The notes under the pieces: model-generated
The model's input: only the letters and a program-made list of their open reading frames with translations
Database searches by the model: none
What the model was told of the DNA's origin: nothing
Assembly: GCF_018446385.1 (NCBI RefSeq)
Contig: NC_055987.1
Coordinates: forward strand, 7,153,705 to 7,217,704
Source of the DNA: Zingiber officinale
Lineage: Eukaryota; Streptophyta; Magnoliopsida; Zingiberales; Zingiberaceae
Direction of reading: 5' to 3'
Length of the DNA: 64,000 nucleotides
Shown here: positions 33,806 through 47,400 of the stretch, in pieces
Numbering within the stretch: position 1 is the first letter of the stretch
Layout: every line of letters starts with the position of its first letter
Program-made: the position numbers and the translations under genes

Positions 33806-36800
33806 TTATGCTTCTACTAGATATAGATTGTCCCCATCACGGATTATGCTAATGTCATCAATTTCTGCGTTCTCTCGGTTGATCACTTTAATAGGATGAT
33901 GTCCCACAAACTTCTCACCTGCAAGTTTTGGGAGATATTATTACAACTAAGGATAATAAACTACATCTTATTTTTATCTGGTCATAGTCCATGTTTCTTT
34001 CTAAATCTTATTATAATCCAATGTTTATTCATGTGTTTGAGTATTTTAACTTCAAATAACAGTATCAGGCATTACTCACCACCAATTCTGAGGAGGTCCT
34101 CTATAGTATCAGGTAAGTTAATCACTTTTCCCATTTGTTGTCTTTCTGTATTTTCCTCTTGAGAATGCATCTGAATGATCACCCTTCTTGTTAGTTTACT
34201 GATATTGTTAGGACAATAACAACTTTGACTTTGTGAACAAGAGTTTATCAGTATTTCATTAGTATCTGAATATCCATGCCAGTTTCTCCATTCTCTTCTT
34301 CCATGGTTCTCATAATGATTTCTGTGAGATGGTTTCATTTCAACTAATGTTCGTTCAACATTCTTAGTGAAATTCATCCTGTGCATATCACTGGAGAGTA
34401 ATTCAAATGTTCCTTTCTCATGTTTCCTATAAAAATCTTTATCCATCCATGTGGCACCATCTACTTTGCCTATAGGGGCTTCCAGGTTTGGCAGAATTGT
34501 TGCAATTTCATTGCATCTTTCCTGTGTAGCTGTCTCAAACCTAATATGGTTCTCTGCAAGGCCTACTTCTTGATTGTCTTGACTAATTGAAACTTCCTTA
34601 ATTACACAGTTATCCTTGTTACTTTCCTTATCACATTGTAGGTATCCTTCTTCCATTTGTTCCAGTGTATGTAGCTTCCCAATTTGATAGTTATGCCCAT
34701 CACTTGCATGGTTCTTGTTCTTATTCATATGATCTCTGTCTGACTCTTCATTCTGAAAATCTTCTGGATTGTTTTGATGTATCCCAACGTATACTTTGTC
34801 ATGAAGTTTTAAGTTCTGTGATTTTAAATAACCAGCAGTATCAGGTCCTATTTCTGTGAGAAAATGAAATCACAATTTATCTATTTAGTTAAACTGTGGT
34901 ACAAGTGTTAAATGTACCTGGTAAAGATTTCTCATAATAATAGTTGCATCTTCTTTGCTTTCCTGAATAGTGTTGTGAAGTGCAGTCCTATTGAGTCTGA
35001 GGATTTGGGATAGCTCAATGGTTCTTACGGTGAACGGCTGTGATATTTTACATAGAACTCCTATCTCTCCAAATACTCCTCCTGTGGTAACCTTCCCATG
35101 TCCCTGAAAGTCATACTTAGTCAAATTCGCTTAGTGTTTGGTTAGCTAAAGTATACATAATCTCCAAGTCTTACTTCTTCAATTCCGTCTGAATACATTA
35201 CCACCTCCTGCAATTACAAAACCAACAATTAGTCTCTCTGTTTTTTGAATGGTGCAAAGAAGACTACATTCTAAATTCCTAATGAGTACTAACCACTGAT
35301 CCTGATACTATGATGTACAAATCTGTGGGTGTTTCTTTCTGGAGTATCACATCTTCATTTGGTGCAAAATACTCGGCTTCCATTTCTGACACCTATTGTT
35401 TCACACTGGTTTTATCAGCACAGTGCATGGGTTTAAATTTCCTAGGAATCCATGAAAATATAATCAAAGGTTTATGATTGGAGACTTGCCAATTGGAAAA
35501 TGAGATTAAGTGAGACCCCCTGGAAAAGGTATACTTTTTGAACAATGGGAAGGAACAGATGCTCAGCTATGCTTGATTGAATGGCCTTTGGGAGACAATC
35601 TAGGATTTTTTGCTGTTTGAGTTCCTCTGTCTTGAACCTTAAGCAAATGTGAGATAGCATCTGCTCTTCTATGTGTTTCGGGAGTTTATTTCTTGATACA
35701 AACTCTGAAGCAGCCTGGATGGTGTCCCTCTGAGAGCAAAATGGTCATGGTAAGTGTCAAATCCAAGCCCTTATTTAACATATATGTAACATACCATCAT
35801 TCAAGCTGTTCCTATAATACTTCTTAAGCTAAAAAGTCATACACAAACTGGTTGATTAGAATACTGCAACCAGAATGGTATGACTTGTATGGAGCTAGAG
35901 AGACTGGACTTACAAAGTTTTTGGTGCGACTGGTTCCATGGACAACAAGGTTTGTCATATTTCCAATGAGGTAAGCTGTCAAGCCCAGATTAAAGAACAT
36001 GTAGCAAATATCAAACAACATTTCCCTTATGTTTTCTGCATGCAAATCACCATAACCCGTAGTAGTCAGTGTTGTAATGGACCAGTATAATGCTGTTACA
36101 TATCTGATCCAGAGACTATCTTCCTGGAAATTTGGAATGACTGCACCTATCCAGGTTCTTTTGGGATCTGGGTATCTATCAGCGATCATATAGTTAAAGC
36201 ATCCTGAACAGTGAACTACAAAAAGAGTTACCTGCAAAACAGAAGATCAAAAAAGCACTTGGATTAAGATTTCAGAACCTACAGCTGGGTGAAGCAAGCA
36301 AGATAAAATGAATCAAATGCTAAACGCTTACGGATAAGAGTTTTATGCACCGTGTCCAGAAATAATTGAGCCGAATATCCTTCTCAAGTCTGAGGAAAGA
36401 AAGATTAATCGACTAATTTCTGTTTCTTTCATTGTTCTATTTGTGTGTTACAAAATTGGAGAAGTTATAGACCTGGCAAACAGGGAACTAACGCGGCGCA
36501 ATCGCCAGAGTCTAAGCATGCTTAGAAGTTTGAAGCCAAGGCTATTCCCATGTCTATTGAAGACGAGGCTCATTGAATGAAAGGGAAATGTTGAACACGC
36601 ATCAAAGATGAACCAGGTGGATAGGTACCTGTTAAGCCAGCAGCTTGTATGGAGCTCAAATAGAATTTAAGCTTCATGTTATACAAGATTCGTGTTGACT
36701 TTGGACAAAATCATGGTGCCAATTAGTGCTTGCAAACTGAATGTACATTTGCAGTTTAAATGCTAACCTGACAGCTATTCTCTTGGGATCATCAACAAGA

Positions 36801-37243
36801 AGATAGGACTTGAGGTCAACGTAAGCAACAAAGAAGGTCAATGCAATGTCAATTGCGAAAATGCTATTGACTACATTGTCCACAAGGAAAATTTTACTTG
36901 GCAAATATCTCAGAAATGCAAACTCAAATGGACAGATCCAAGCTGAGTAGAGAACAAGGAGAATCAGAAACATCTCCCATAGTCTGAAAAATGATGGGTG
37001 AAAAGAGAAAATCAAGCACTTGCCAACTTGACAATGCGAACAGGAGAAAACAAGGAGTGTTGTTTTAGTATACCTGTAATGAGGATTGTTTGGGGATATA
37101 ATGTACTTCCTGTGTTTGATTGTTTGGTCGATTGTGGCTCCAAGTGAGGGCAAAAGATCATTATCTAAGTTGAATTCTCTGCAATCGAAGCCCGAGCCCT
37201 TGTTGCAAAAGTTCTGCAAGTAGTTTGAGGAAGAGAGCCACAT
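33806..37243 (-). CDS. KAT1: KAT-type inward-rectifying Shaker K+ channel
   Basis: Voltage-gated K+ uptake channel of the plasma membrane. I assembled 11 exons: 37243-37074, 36983-36768, 36628-36473, 36389-36332, 36231-35914, 35729-35490, 35392-35294, 35207-35175, 35103-34918, 34815-34080, 33918-33806. They total 2,325 bases, 774 residues, with no stop. Visible parts: N-terminal [11 protein letters not shown]1 region [18 protein letters not shown]4 voltage sensor [20 protein letters not shown] (about 160-181); pore [10 protein letters not shown] (about 253-262); cyclic-nucleotide-binding domain (about 380-490, [20 protein letters not shown]); C-terminal KHA domain ([14 protein letters not shown] ... 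[19 protein letters not shown]). No ankyrin repeats, which separates KAT from AKT channels. It is about 100 residues longer than I recall for Arabidopsis KAT1, mostly in the linker of exon 10. Intron 6 appears to use a GC donor. Exon 10's start (34815) was chosen because nearer acceptors give stops. KAT1, KAT2 and KAT3 cannot be told apart here. Confidence 0.93.
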
Positions 37244-37301
37244 GATTGCGCTCTTGATGTTTTTGTATTCTATTGCGGCAAGGGACTTGGAATGGTCTAC
37301 A

Positions 37302-37310
37302 TTTATATAA
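37302..37310 (-). promoter_or_regulatory. TATA box of the K+ channel gene
   Basis: Minus-strand TATATAAAT lies about 60 bases upstream of the ATG, implying a short 5' leader of about 30 bases. Confidence 0.6.
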
Positions 37311-39297
37311 TGTGATCAGAGTTGCTGTATGTTCTCTGTCCTTGTTTTCATTGGATAGTTGGTAAATGCAAGTAGCTAGTTGAATAAGGAAAAGTCACGA
37401 AAAATGATACAAGAAAGAAATGCGGTTGCATCTCATCATTGGGTGAAAGAAAAGCTACAGACTGCATGAATAAATTAAGCCAGAACAAAAAATTAAAAAA
37501 TAAGAAAAGGAAAAAACCAGGGGGAGGGAATGGAGGAGGAGCTTTTATGCAAAAATATATTTGTGCGGTTGTGGGATGGATGGAATTTTGAAAGGACCAC
37601 TAGGAATTTCTTTGGAGAGAAATTGAACGGATGAAATTTGTCATTTAAAGGATTAGCTACCCTCTATAATCACCGAACTCACCATGAAAGTATTCTTCCT
37701 ATCATGTATTGCAGGCAGAAAATGTCCAAAAGCTGGTCCATTCTTTGAACGTTTCCAGTCTGTCCATGAATTTGGTCAATATATTCTGTAGGATAATAAT
37801 CTGATCACTGGGTCATTGATGATTCATTCAGTTCTAAGACAGAAGCCTCAGTTGTGCAAAACCCTGAATACTTTCGGCTCATATTCATCACGAAACTTCA
37901 ATCACAGTCCTCTTTACTGTTTTGTTGATCCATCAAAGCCATGTGATCAGGTAGCTAGATAGGTGGGTTTATCGCTGTTTATGTCTTCATAATGTTGAAT
38001 AATTAGGTGTCAAACCTCATGGTGGACACTAGGAATGTATGATTGCTAAGACGGATAAGACTGCCTTATTTTCCAACTCGCTTCTGCTTGAGATGTTTTA
38101 GTTATAATAAATAAAATATGCAATTCAAATGCATCATGAGATTGCTTCTTTTTTTTGCCCTTTATTGGTTAAGCACATGAAATGCGACACGATTCTCTTC
38201 CTATTTGTGCGTGCATTGTTTTGTGGCATCGAAATAGTTATGCCACTTCATGTCTTGCTCTCATTGACTATTTGAAGAGGAGAAATATGTCATAAATTAT
38301 AGGCCAAGAACCTGAACCACCGATATGGTCGGCTGAAACTCGCAAAGATTTTATCCTCCATCACAAACCTCTCATTTCTTAAGTGGTCCACATACTTAAG
38401 AAGAGCTATGGATTAGCTCACTGCTTCATTGTTCTTGGGTCTTAATTCTTCGGTTATGAATGCCACAGCTTGGAGATGAAGATTTTGCATTCACTACTTT
38501 TTCCCCCCTACTCCTGCAATAAACAATACATTAGGGGGTCCTTGGAGCATTTTTCTTCTTTTCTTTTGTTTTTACAAATATTCTTGCAACAGTCGAGAAA
38601 TCTGTGTTACGTTGGACAAATTTATTCTTGTTCTTCCTTTCTTTCCTTCATTGACAGCCCGTCTTCATTCTTCTCTTCCTCTCTGTTGGACCTCACTGTA
38701 ATCTCTTGTAAGAATAAAACAAGAGCTCGTTAAGTTTTCATAATTAAAATTCCAGACTTCAATTCAAGCCCATGTGCTCCCTCATGGTCTGCTGTTTCTA
38801 CTCGTAAATATTTTAACTTCCCCCGGCAAATAATGCCTTCCACACTTGCCCCCCATCGGCCGTACAATAATTCGCTCAAATAATGGAGGGAAAAACTATG
38901 GACCATCTACTGAAGCGTTATCCGAATTTGGTACTATGATTTGTACAAGAAACTCATGTGCAACCCCCGACATACATACAGCACTCATGTTTGTGTAGTC
39001 TTTGTGGGTCACGTTGGGTGCAAATTTCTCAGTCAGCAAGTCGTGCTCGCGGGTGGTACGATAAACATGCATGACCTATCGGCCTAGACTAAGCTCGAGC
39101 TTAGGCTTCGGCTATGGTTGATCTAGTCATGCATGCCCTTTCGGCATTACCATCTTAGATCTAGTCGTCCATTCATGATCGTGTGGTGGAGTGCAATCTT
39201 GTCCATCTTTCTGTGGAAGAAGATGCAAACTGTCACTGAAACTGAATCAACTGGCAGTTGAAGACAGGGGAACACTAAATCTGTGATATATCAAATA

Positions 39298-39305
<8 letters not shown>
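37311..39305. other. Intergenic region, no gene seen
   Basis: Upstream region of the channel gene plus unassigned sequence. The scattered short frames show no recognised domain. Confidence 0.5.

Positions 39306-39335
<30 letters not shown>
39306..39335. repeat. (TA)n microsatellite
   Basis: About 15 TA units, preceded by a short GT run. Confidence 0.9.
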
Positions 39336-39338
<3 letters not shown>

Positions 39339-40019
39339 TAGAGTTGACATAAATAAAAGATTCAATGCAAAATGCTTTACAACAATCTCGTAGATCCTCC
39401 AAGTCTATGCATGCTAAAGAGATCGAAATGGGCTTTATATTTGGCCGGATCTGAGCCAACTTGATTTGTGGGCGCGGCCCTTTTAAATCGCATGAAAGCC
39501 CAAACAACCCTCTAATTATCTACCCGATTTGTGGGTTTTATATCTGGTTTGCAATGTATTAAGTTAGCTACTTGTAACACAGCTACTAATCAACCTGTTT
39601 TGCCTACTTTTAACACAACTATCAATCATACTGTCAAAATAACAATAGGATGAACTTAACATTAATTAATACAAAGCATATGCATTGATTAAGATCTTAA
39701 TCTGGAATCAGATTGCAGCACTGTGAAATTCCTGTCCTATGAACATGTGCACAAACATAGTAAAACTCTCATTACTAGTCATCAGTAAGTCATGTGGTTC
39801 AAAATTAGGTTTGCTCAATGGCGGTTTTATATATAGCCCCACGTATCTTTATGGTCAAAAGTCATATTGATATGTTAATTAAAGTCAAGATTGTCGAACA
39901 TGATCCAAAGAAAATGAGACTACTCGGAAGGTTTAATCGAACCGGCACGGTACACTTGTATTCAAGATTGATTAAATGTAAGTCTCAACTCCCGACTCTG
40001 ACTCATCTCCCAACTTAGT

Positions 40020-40390
40020 CTTTCAGGAATGACTTGGACTACGTCTCCATCTCAGTCTCAAGACTGATTTCCACTTTGTTTCCATCTCAGTCTCAGTGAC
40101 TGACTCTGCTTTAGTCTCATATCTTTGAACCATCTACCTAGCTCGGTCTCAATGACTAACATCTTTTAGGACTCAGTTTCAGATCTTGACACTATTTCCT
40201 TGCTCAACCTGATATCTTCTATGGCTCAGTCTCAGATTCTGGTACCATCTACTTGACTTGACCTCAGTCACTGACACAATTCAAACCTTAGTCTCAGATT
40301 TTGACACTGTCTACCTGGCTCGACCTCAGTCGTTGATACCCTCCAACCCTCAGTCTTAGATTCAGACTTCATCTATGCTCAAGGCCACTG
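40020..40390. repeat. Degenerate tandem repeat, ~58-65-base unit
   Basis: Five to six imperfect units carry phrases such as CTCAGTCTCAGATTCTG, ACCATCTACCTGGCTCG and ACCTCAGTCACTGAC. The unit is not coding in any frame I could follow. The flanks (39336-40019 and 40391-41655) hold nothing I recognise. Confidence 0.7.
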
Positions 40391-41655
40391 CACAATGACT
40401 CTATTTTCTCATCTCCTCATTCTTGTATCCAATCCACACCTCACGTGGCTTGCTTAAAGCAAGTGAAGGGCAACATAACCTCCTCATCATTGAGATTGTT
40501 CCTCCACAAATATCTCAGGGCACATGGCACTGGGTGAATAGATGAGCACTCATGAGGTTGTTAGAGATGGTCACCAAAATGTCATCCTTTGAACTCGTCG
40601 CGCTTAGAGAATGGAAATGCAGCTAATGGCGATAGAATCTAGCTTATTACCTCACACAAATAGTAAATTGAGCATTGGAGGGGCTTACAAGGATCTTCTC
40701 CATGTCAGTCTAACTCTCTGCTAAAGTACGTTTCAAGTCTTCCTCACCCTCTTCATCATCGATGATCTCCACAGAACGCGTGTCAACTTGTTGATGGCTG
40801 TATTTGGGCCAGAACACTCGAGAAACAAAATTTTGCACGCACATGCATATCTTTCAAAGGGATTCTTTTGTCTGATTATTTTAGACTGAACTTGTTCAGT
40901 GGCTTGATCCATCACTCGATACAAAATGGCTTCTCCAGATTGTCGGCCAGAGATTATTAGGTTAAACGTAAAAAAAAAATTAAAAAAAAAAAAGTATGTG
41001 TTATGCAGAGGTACGATCCAAGCAATAGAAAGAGGCTCAATTATAGGAGGAATATAAATCTCGTCTTGTGTCTGAAGGCGCCAACAGCTAAGAAGATATA
41101 TCCATAAATCCACATGCAGATCAGGTGATGGTACCACTTTTGTACAGCAACTTGCAGCATCTTCACATGCACTGATTTGTTGGAATCTCAGAGCTAGTGC
41201 TTCTCACATGCAGCCTTATCAGCAGGAAGGAAGAGCTACTCATTTATATATTAATTATACGTTCCACTTTCTGATAGTTTTTAAGTCGTAGTATTGTTGG
41301 GAGTTAGTTCTACTTTTTACTGATCATTTGCAAGTTTAATTCTCGAATCCTTTTGTCTTTTATAATCTTGGATCGATCTTTCGTGTTTTACTCTAAATCA
41401 ATATTCCATGCATCGACACTGTTAAAATGTGCACCAAATGATCCAATATTACAAACAAACCTTTCTACATGCTCTCCCTCTGAGACTATTGTGTGCTAGT
41501 CTCTCAACTCCATTGCTAGTGTTTTTTTTTTCCTTTGCAAATTTAAATACAAGACGATAAGGAAAAAAAATACATTTGAATTTAAATTGACTCGAACTCG
41601 CACCCACAAAAGTGGAACAGATTTCCGTGCATGAGATAACGTAGATTTGATAGTT

Positions 41656-42726
41656 TCAGCTGGTGTCCAATTCCTTTTCTGCGCTGACGACGGTTGGCTC
41701 GGCAGTTGGCGGCGGCGGTATCGTCGTTAGATTTTGTTGCTGGTAGACTTGTCGCAGTCTCTCGATCTCCATCTTCAATGCTTCTTGATGAGCTGATTGT
41801 CCCATTTAATCGCATCAATCACATCATATTTCTACCCGAAGTAATTAAGCAGTACGTAGCTCACCGTCCTTAAAGATCTTGTCCTGTGCCAAGGCCGCGA
41901 TGCGTTGCTTGAGATGGCTGTTGCCGAGCGTCAGCAGCGAGCGCTGCTGATCCAAGAAGGCGACTCGTGGAGACAATGCCGACACTTCCGTCTTCGATTA
42001 TATTGATCGGGTTCCCAATTGCTTAATTAGTAATTGTCGATGTGGAAATTAAAACCATCCATTGATCGGATAAAAATATCTACCTGCAACCTCGTCACGC
42101 TGCGCTCGAGCTCGGAGATGTATTGGAGCTTCCTCACCCGCGACCTCTGCGCCGATTGACGGTTCGCCAGAATCCTGTTCCACGAATTTGATCCCGATTC
42201 ATTGCCAAAATTTAGGACGGATTTAACATGAACGCGAAACTCCGTGTTAAATTTGCTAAAATCTGGACCTTTTGACTCTCCTGGGATCCACAATTGCGGC
42301 GTCGGACCCGGCGGAGGGCTGCGGCGGCTCCGCCAGGCAGGCGCTCTGCGCCTCCTCCGCCTCGTTCGCAATCAGCTTTCGCGAGGCGGTCTTGTCGTCG
42401 TCGTCGTCGTCCCCGTTGGCGCTGTGGTGGTCGGAGGGCACGGAGGTGGAAGGGGCGGGCTCGACCACCTCGTCGGAGAAGATGGACAGGAGCTGGTCGG
42501 CGTCGAACTCGGAGGCGGGGTCGTCGATGAAGGCGAGGGAGTCGCTGACGGAGCGGCGGTGGTAGCTGCGCCTGGCGGCGGAGAGATGGAGGAACTCGTC
42601 GACCCAGGAGGACTGAGGCGGCGCCTCGGTCGCAGGGGGGAGGAGGAAGGCCGCCGGCGGCGGCCAGCTGCAGTTGGGATTGGGGATCATGGCGGAAGGG
42701 GGGATCTTAGGAGGGAGCTGCGCCAT
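41656..42726 (-). CDS. bZIP61: bZIP transcription factor, bZIP34/bZIP61 type (group E)
   Basis: DNA-binding regulator of the nucleus. Four exons: 42726-42269, 42174-42084, 41991-41865, 41792-41656 (813 bases, 270 residues, no stop). Exon 1 encodes a Pro-rich start, a phospho-type RRSYHRRSVSDSLAFID motif (about 52-68) common to group E/I bZIPs, and an acidic run (about 105-111). Exon 2 encodes the basic region with the invariant N-x7-R (NRQSAQRSR, 157-165) and the start of the zipper (KLQYISELERSVTRLQ). Exons 3-4 continue the coiled coil (LSPRVAFLDQQRSLL, LKQRIAALAQDKIFKD) and a Pro-rich tail. The IFKDAHQEALKxEIERLRQVY segment is diagnostic for this group as I remember it. In Arabidopsis bZIP34/61 are linked to pollen and seed development; the role here is not shown by sequence. 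Confidence 0.93.
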
Positions 42727-43089
42727 TGCGCCGGCGGCACTCCCTCCTCGATCTCCTATGCCCTGTCTGTGCGAACGAATATATCTTTAATTAGGAAAGG
42801 AGGCGATGAGAACGAGCGGCGGCGGTGGTGGCGGTGGAGGAGGCATGGACGGATGGACATGCAGATGCATTCCACAAGATCATGTCCATCTAGATATATC
42901 AGCATGGCGATCTGTGGATGTTGGATTGGCCGATCAGGTGATGACATGTGGGCAGAAAGAGGATCTCGTTCAATTTCACCTGGAGGAGAGAGAGAGGAGT
43001 TATAATGGGTCACATGTGATCGTAACTGTAGCAGAGGAGAGAAAATAGAGAAGGGAAGCGAAAAGAGGAACCGGAATTGGACGACGACG

Positions 43090-43127
43090 ACGATATTTAA
43101 AAAAGGAAGGAACCGGAAACCACGTGC
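43090..43127 (-). promoter_or_regulatory. bZIP promoter: G-box and TATA-like element
   Basis: A G-box CACGTG (43121-43126) lies about 20 bases upstream of a TATA-like TTTAAATA (43094-43101 on the minus strand), about 370 bases before the bZIP ATG. G-boxes are bound by bZIP and bHLH proteins, so light, ABA or self-regulation is possible. This is inference. Confidence 0.45.
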
Positions 43128-43139
43128 TGATGCGACCGT

Positions 43140-44428
43140 ACATATTCAACTAAATCCGTAGTGTTTTCACTTTACTCCTTGAATTTGTTCATTTTTTTTG
43201 AAGCACTGCTTAAAATTCCAAACTTATTATAATATCCTTTTAAAATATAATATAAATCATATTTGGAAGTTATCCGAAAATATTTATTTTTAAAATTAGT
43301 CAAGTAAAATTTGAATATCTCGATTATAAATAAAAAAAATAAAAGATAATATCATTGTCCAGCCTCCGTCTGGTTAGTCTCTCGTAGGGGCGTCTAATAT
43401 TTGTGGCAAACAGTAGATAATAATCTTTAAATTAATATTATTGTACTTCAAATATATTTTTTGTCTTTAAATGATAACAAGTTAAAAGTGAGTGACGTGA
43501 AGGAATATAAATTCCATTTTTTAAAGTACAATGAGTCTTTTGAACATTCAGTGCACCTTTTATAATTTTTTATTATTCATAAAATGGTGTTAATCACTTT
43601 AAAAGGTAAATAGTTAAATGTTGAAATCGATGAGTGTTCAAACTCTTAAGGGGTTTTTTTGATAATTTAAAACCTTAGAGGTATGTTATAAAATTTGATA
43701 AACCATGAGGGGATTTTAGTTTTTCATCCACACCCTTTCGTTAAATATAAGTGAATATGGATCAACTCTAATCGACTATAAATTAAAACATGATTAAATT
43801 TATTCTAATTTTTTATTGCTATCATGAAGTGTATTCGTACGAAATAAGACTATCTCCTATTCTAACCTATTTTCAATTTCGTTAAAATGTCAAAGTATAT
43901 TCAAATTTTACTCACGTTATTTGACAATCATATATTAGGTATATTATCAAGATCTCTACTTCTATAGCCCCAGTAGATTGTCAGAGAGACATCAAATCCG
44001 CATGGAACAATTCACTTGGGTTGAAATATCACCTTTTACTCTGTACGGTGAGCTCAAATAATTGAAGTCGATACATATACATATAATTGCATGAATAAAA
44101 TACGTACGTAGAACATGCCTGTATTGGACTTCAATCATGCCTTCCCATGTGCATTTATGCATATTAAATCTTCTTACTTAATTAAAAATAATATTATTAA
44201 TAATAATAAAAGAGTGTTTCTGGGAGCATATTGTTCACAGTGGTCCTGAGATTAAAGAACATGCCTGGTTTTGTCAGAACACTGTTGAGGCCTGGTATCA
44301 TTAATTATATGTTTGCCTATATATCGACCTTGGCACAGTACAAATGAATATCTCACTATCTTGTTCTTGTCTTTCAAGAAAACAAACAAGGTAACATTGT
44401 TAAAGGTAAATGAACTGGATGGCTATAT
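43140..44428. other. Intergenic region, AT-rich
   Basis: Lies between the bZIP promoter and the 3' end of KDSB. It must contain the KDSB 3' untranslated region. I see no gene and no clear transposon. Confidence 0.5.
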
Positions 44429-47400
44429 CATTTCATTTCAGCGTTACTGAATGTTTCTTTCTCGCATCAATGCTTCTATTTTCTGAATATCTTCAGGGGT
44501 GTCTACACCATGAGCATCATGATCTACCTTAATTACCTGCAATAAAACAATAGGAGTTGTTCACCCAAACAAAAAAAACAATAGGATGTATTTGGTTCAA
44601 GTTATCATGTATAACCTTATTTATGTGATTACTAGGTAATCACATAACCAAGGTTATATGGAATAAAACATAACCAAATGTTGTTTGGTTCAACCTAAGT
44701 AATGCAACAAAAACTTGTTTGTTTGAAGGTTTTAATGAATACCTTAGTTTAATATTTTACCGTATTACCCTCAGTTACAAAATCAACTATACATATAATT
44801 ATTATTATTTATTTTTTTATGTTTTTTTACTTTTCTTTTTCTTGTATATTTTTTTACTTTTTATGTGTTTTTTTATTTTTTAATGTTTTTATATTTTTAA
44901 ATTATTTATATTTATATTTTTTTATTTTTTTACATTTTTTAAATTTAAATTTTTATTTATTTATTTTATTTTTTAATTTTTAAAAATTTTAAATTTTTTA
45001 TTTTTTAAAAAAAATTTAAAATTTTTTAAATTTTTTAAAAAAAAATTAAATTTTTTAAATTTTTTATTTTTAAAATTTATATTTTTTTAAAAAAATATTT
45101 TTAAAATTTTTTAAACATTTTTTTATTTTTTTATATATTTTTAAATATTTTTTTACATTTTTTCCTATCGGAGGATATTTTTGGTAAAAAAAATTCGTTA
45201 ACCCCGGAATCAAGAAAAATCTTAATTTTCTGAGATTTTCCGATTCCAGGCTGCATGACCCTTTTACTGACGTGTCGGACATGAAACATTACTCGGGAAT
45301 CATCGAATACCTAAACCAAACAAGATTTTTGCTGATAACTTTGGATGAATAACCAAAATTATCAAGAATAACTCTGAATCAAACGTACCCTAGGAGTTTA
45401 GGAAATGGAGAACCTACTTTCTCAATAGATGGAAAGAGGACAAATGGGGAAAAAAGAGTACTTTTGTGATGCTAATCAAAACATAACTAAATGAAATGGT
45501 TTGTGATGATGATGATGTCGGCCATCTAAGGAGGAGAGGCACTCAAAAGGACCAAATTAATGATTCATATTCCTCCTTCCTTCCAAATGAGCATGTACTG
45601 AAAACAAATCTATAGCTGTTCAAGTCTAGAATGCTGATTTTCAAGTTCAAAGATCTGTAGTCTGGATCATGTGATGATCTGAGCACAGTCCTTTCCATAA
45701 CTCCATCGGCTCTTTTTCCTTTCAAAGACTAGAATAATTACTGAAATATAGGTTTGCAAAGCACATAACTTTTGATCAAATTTTTTTTATTTGAAAAAAA
45801 GTAGGTAGGAGGATTTTCATCTGTCTAACTTGATCGAAAATGGAAGCAAGAATTTGCAATGACCACTTATCTTAAAAGTTAAAGCTATTGCAAAAGAATT
45901 TAACCTAGACTTCTGTAACTTTAAGGTACTACGTCATGTGAACTAACATAACTCAATAATTATTAACATTACCAAATTTTTCACAAAATAATCCCTCATT
46001 CATATAAAATCTATTTTAATTTACCTTCATCTTGTACCCATTTTCAAGCACTTTAAGTTGCTCAAGGTCCTCTTCCAGTTGTAGAGGAGTAGGTGGCATC
46101 TGTGGATAGATCTTCAAGAATTTTGAATCAAAACTCTGGTTAAACAGAAAAAGATTCAAATGAGCATAAGAGTGGGAGGATCAGCATATTAACCACAATA
46201 ACTAGATAAAAGGACCAAGAAATAACAAAAGAGAAATATATAAAAGAGATAGTAGAGGAAAGCACGCATCTAGAAGAGTGAATATATAGACCTGAATGCC
46301 CAAGTGTAGTAGATATGGAAATTGTGAATTAACTTTTCCAGACCTGGATTTTACAGAATTATGACATTGTGATGAATACATCAAAAACTAAGCCAATGTA
46401 TTGTGTTATAATAACAATACAAAAAACTTACTTGTTAAATGGGATTAAACCCCTGGAAAAATAGATTGCGTATCCATGATTATCAAGCACACATTTTACC
46501 CTGTTAGGATCAAGACTATCTTCAGGTTTTAAGGACGTGACAGCAGTGCTGAAAACAGCATCAGGAGCACTCTGAAACATAAAGCATTCTCCTAATCAAG
46601 GAAAAAGGAAACCACAATGGATCGTTTGTAAAATGCATAATCAGTGCGAGCATGTGACAGAAAGTTATAACAAAGAAGACATGCAAACAAGCTAATTTTC
46701 CTGTATAAAAATGACCCTTTGACAGCAGATTTTGTTAGCACGACTCTGAGTATTGTGGCTAACCTATGAAGTATGCACTATGTTCTCCATAATTTTAAAT
46801 GAATCATGGCATGTTGTTAAAGTTAAATTTGCTACCCACCTGCAATGCTTTAACAATGCCATCTATTATCTCAGGTTCAATAAGAGGCTCGTCACCCTGA
46901 ATATTGACAACTATGTCATAGTCCTTCCCAAGTTTCTGGATTGCTTCACTGCAGCGTTCCGTCCCTACAGATCATCAATTTCACATATCAAATTCAGAAC
47001 CCAGGGTTGAAAATGAACAAAGAAACCTCTTCTACCATTCCTGCACTCTACCGACGTCATTACAACATCAGCTCCAAATCCTCTACAACATTCTGCAATC
47101 TTCACATCATCTGTAGCCACAACTGCAAAATAAACAAATTAAGAAAAAGAAAGAGAAGTAAATCCTATAGGTATTGTAACCCAAATCCAAATAAACCACA
47201 CATTGGAAATTGTATAATCTCAGGAAATTAAGAAAGTTGGTCACATGATTAGAGTCAACAGTCAACAACTTTAAGCAGTTATACTAGTCCTTTTTTTTTT
47301 CTCAACTTCATTACATATTAGAGATTCTAGAAGTTGAAACAAAAAACAGGTTGTAAGAGTGTCTAATATGTTGAACCTGAATACAGCAGTATTATATGTA

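Noticed and set aside
40733-41137. 134-residue open frame on the minus strand
   Set aside because: It crosses A-runs encoding poly-Phe and shows no recognised domain or splice-linked neighbours.
41582-41818. 78-residue minus frame at the bZIP 3' end
   Set aside because: It is a different frame over bZIP exon 4; the spliced model matches the known bZIP C-terminal coil.
42244-43005. 253-residue open frame on the plus strand
   Set aside because: It is antisense to the GC-rich first exon of the bZIP gene; Gly/Arg/Val-rich composition is the shadow of that exon.
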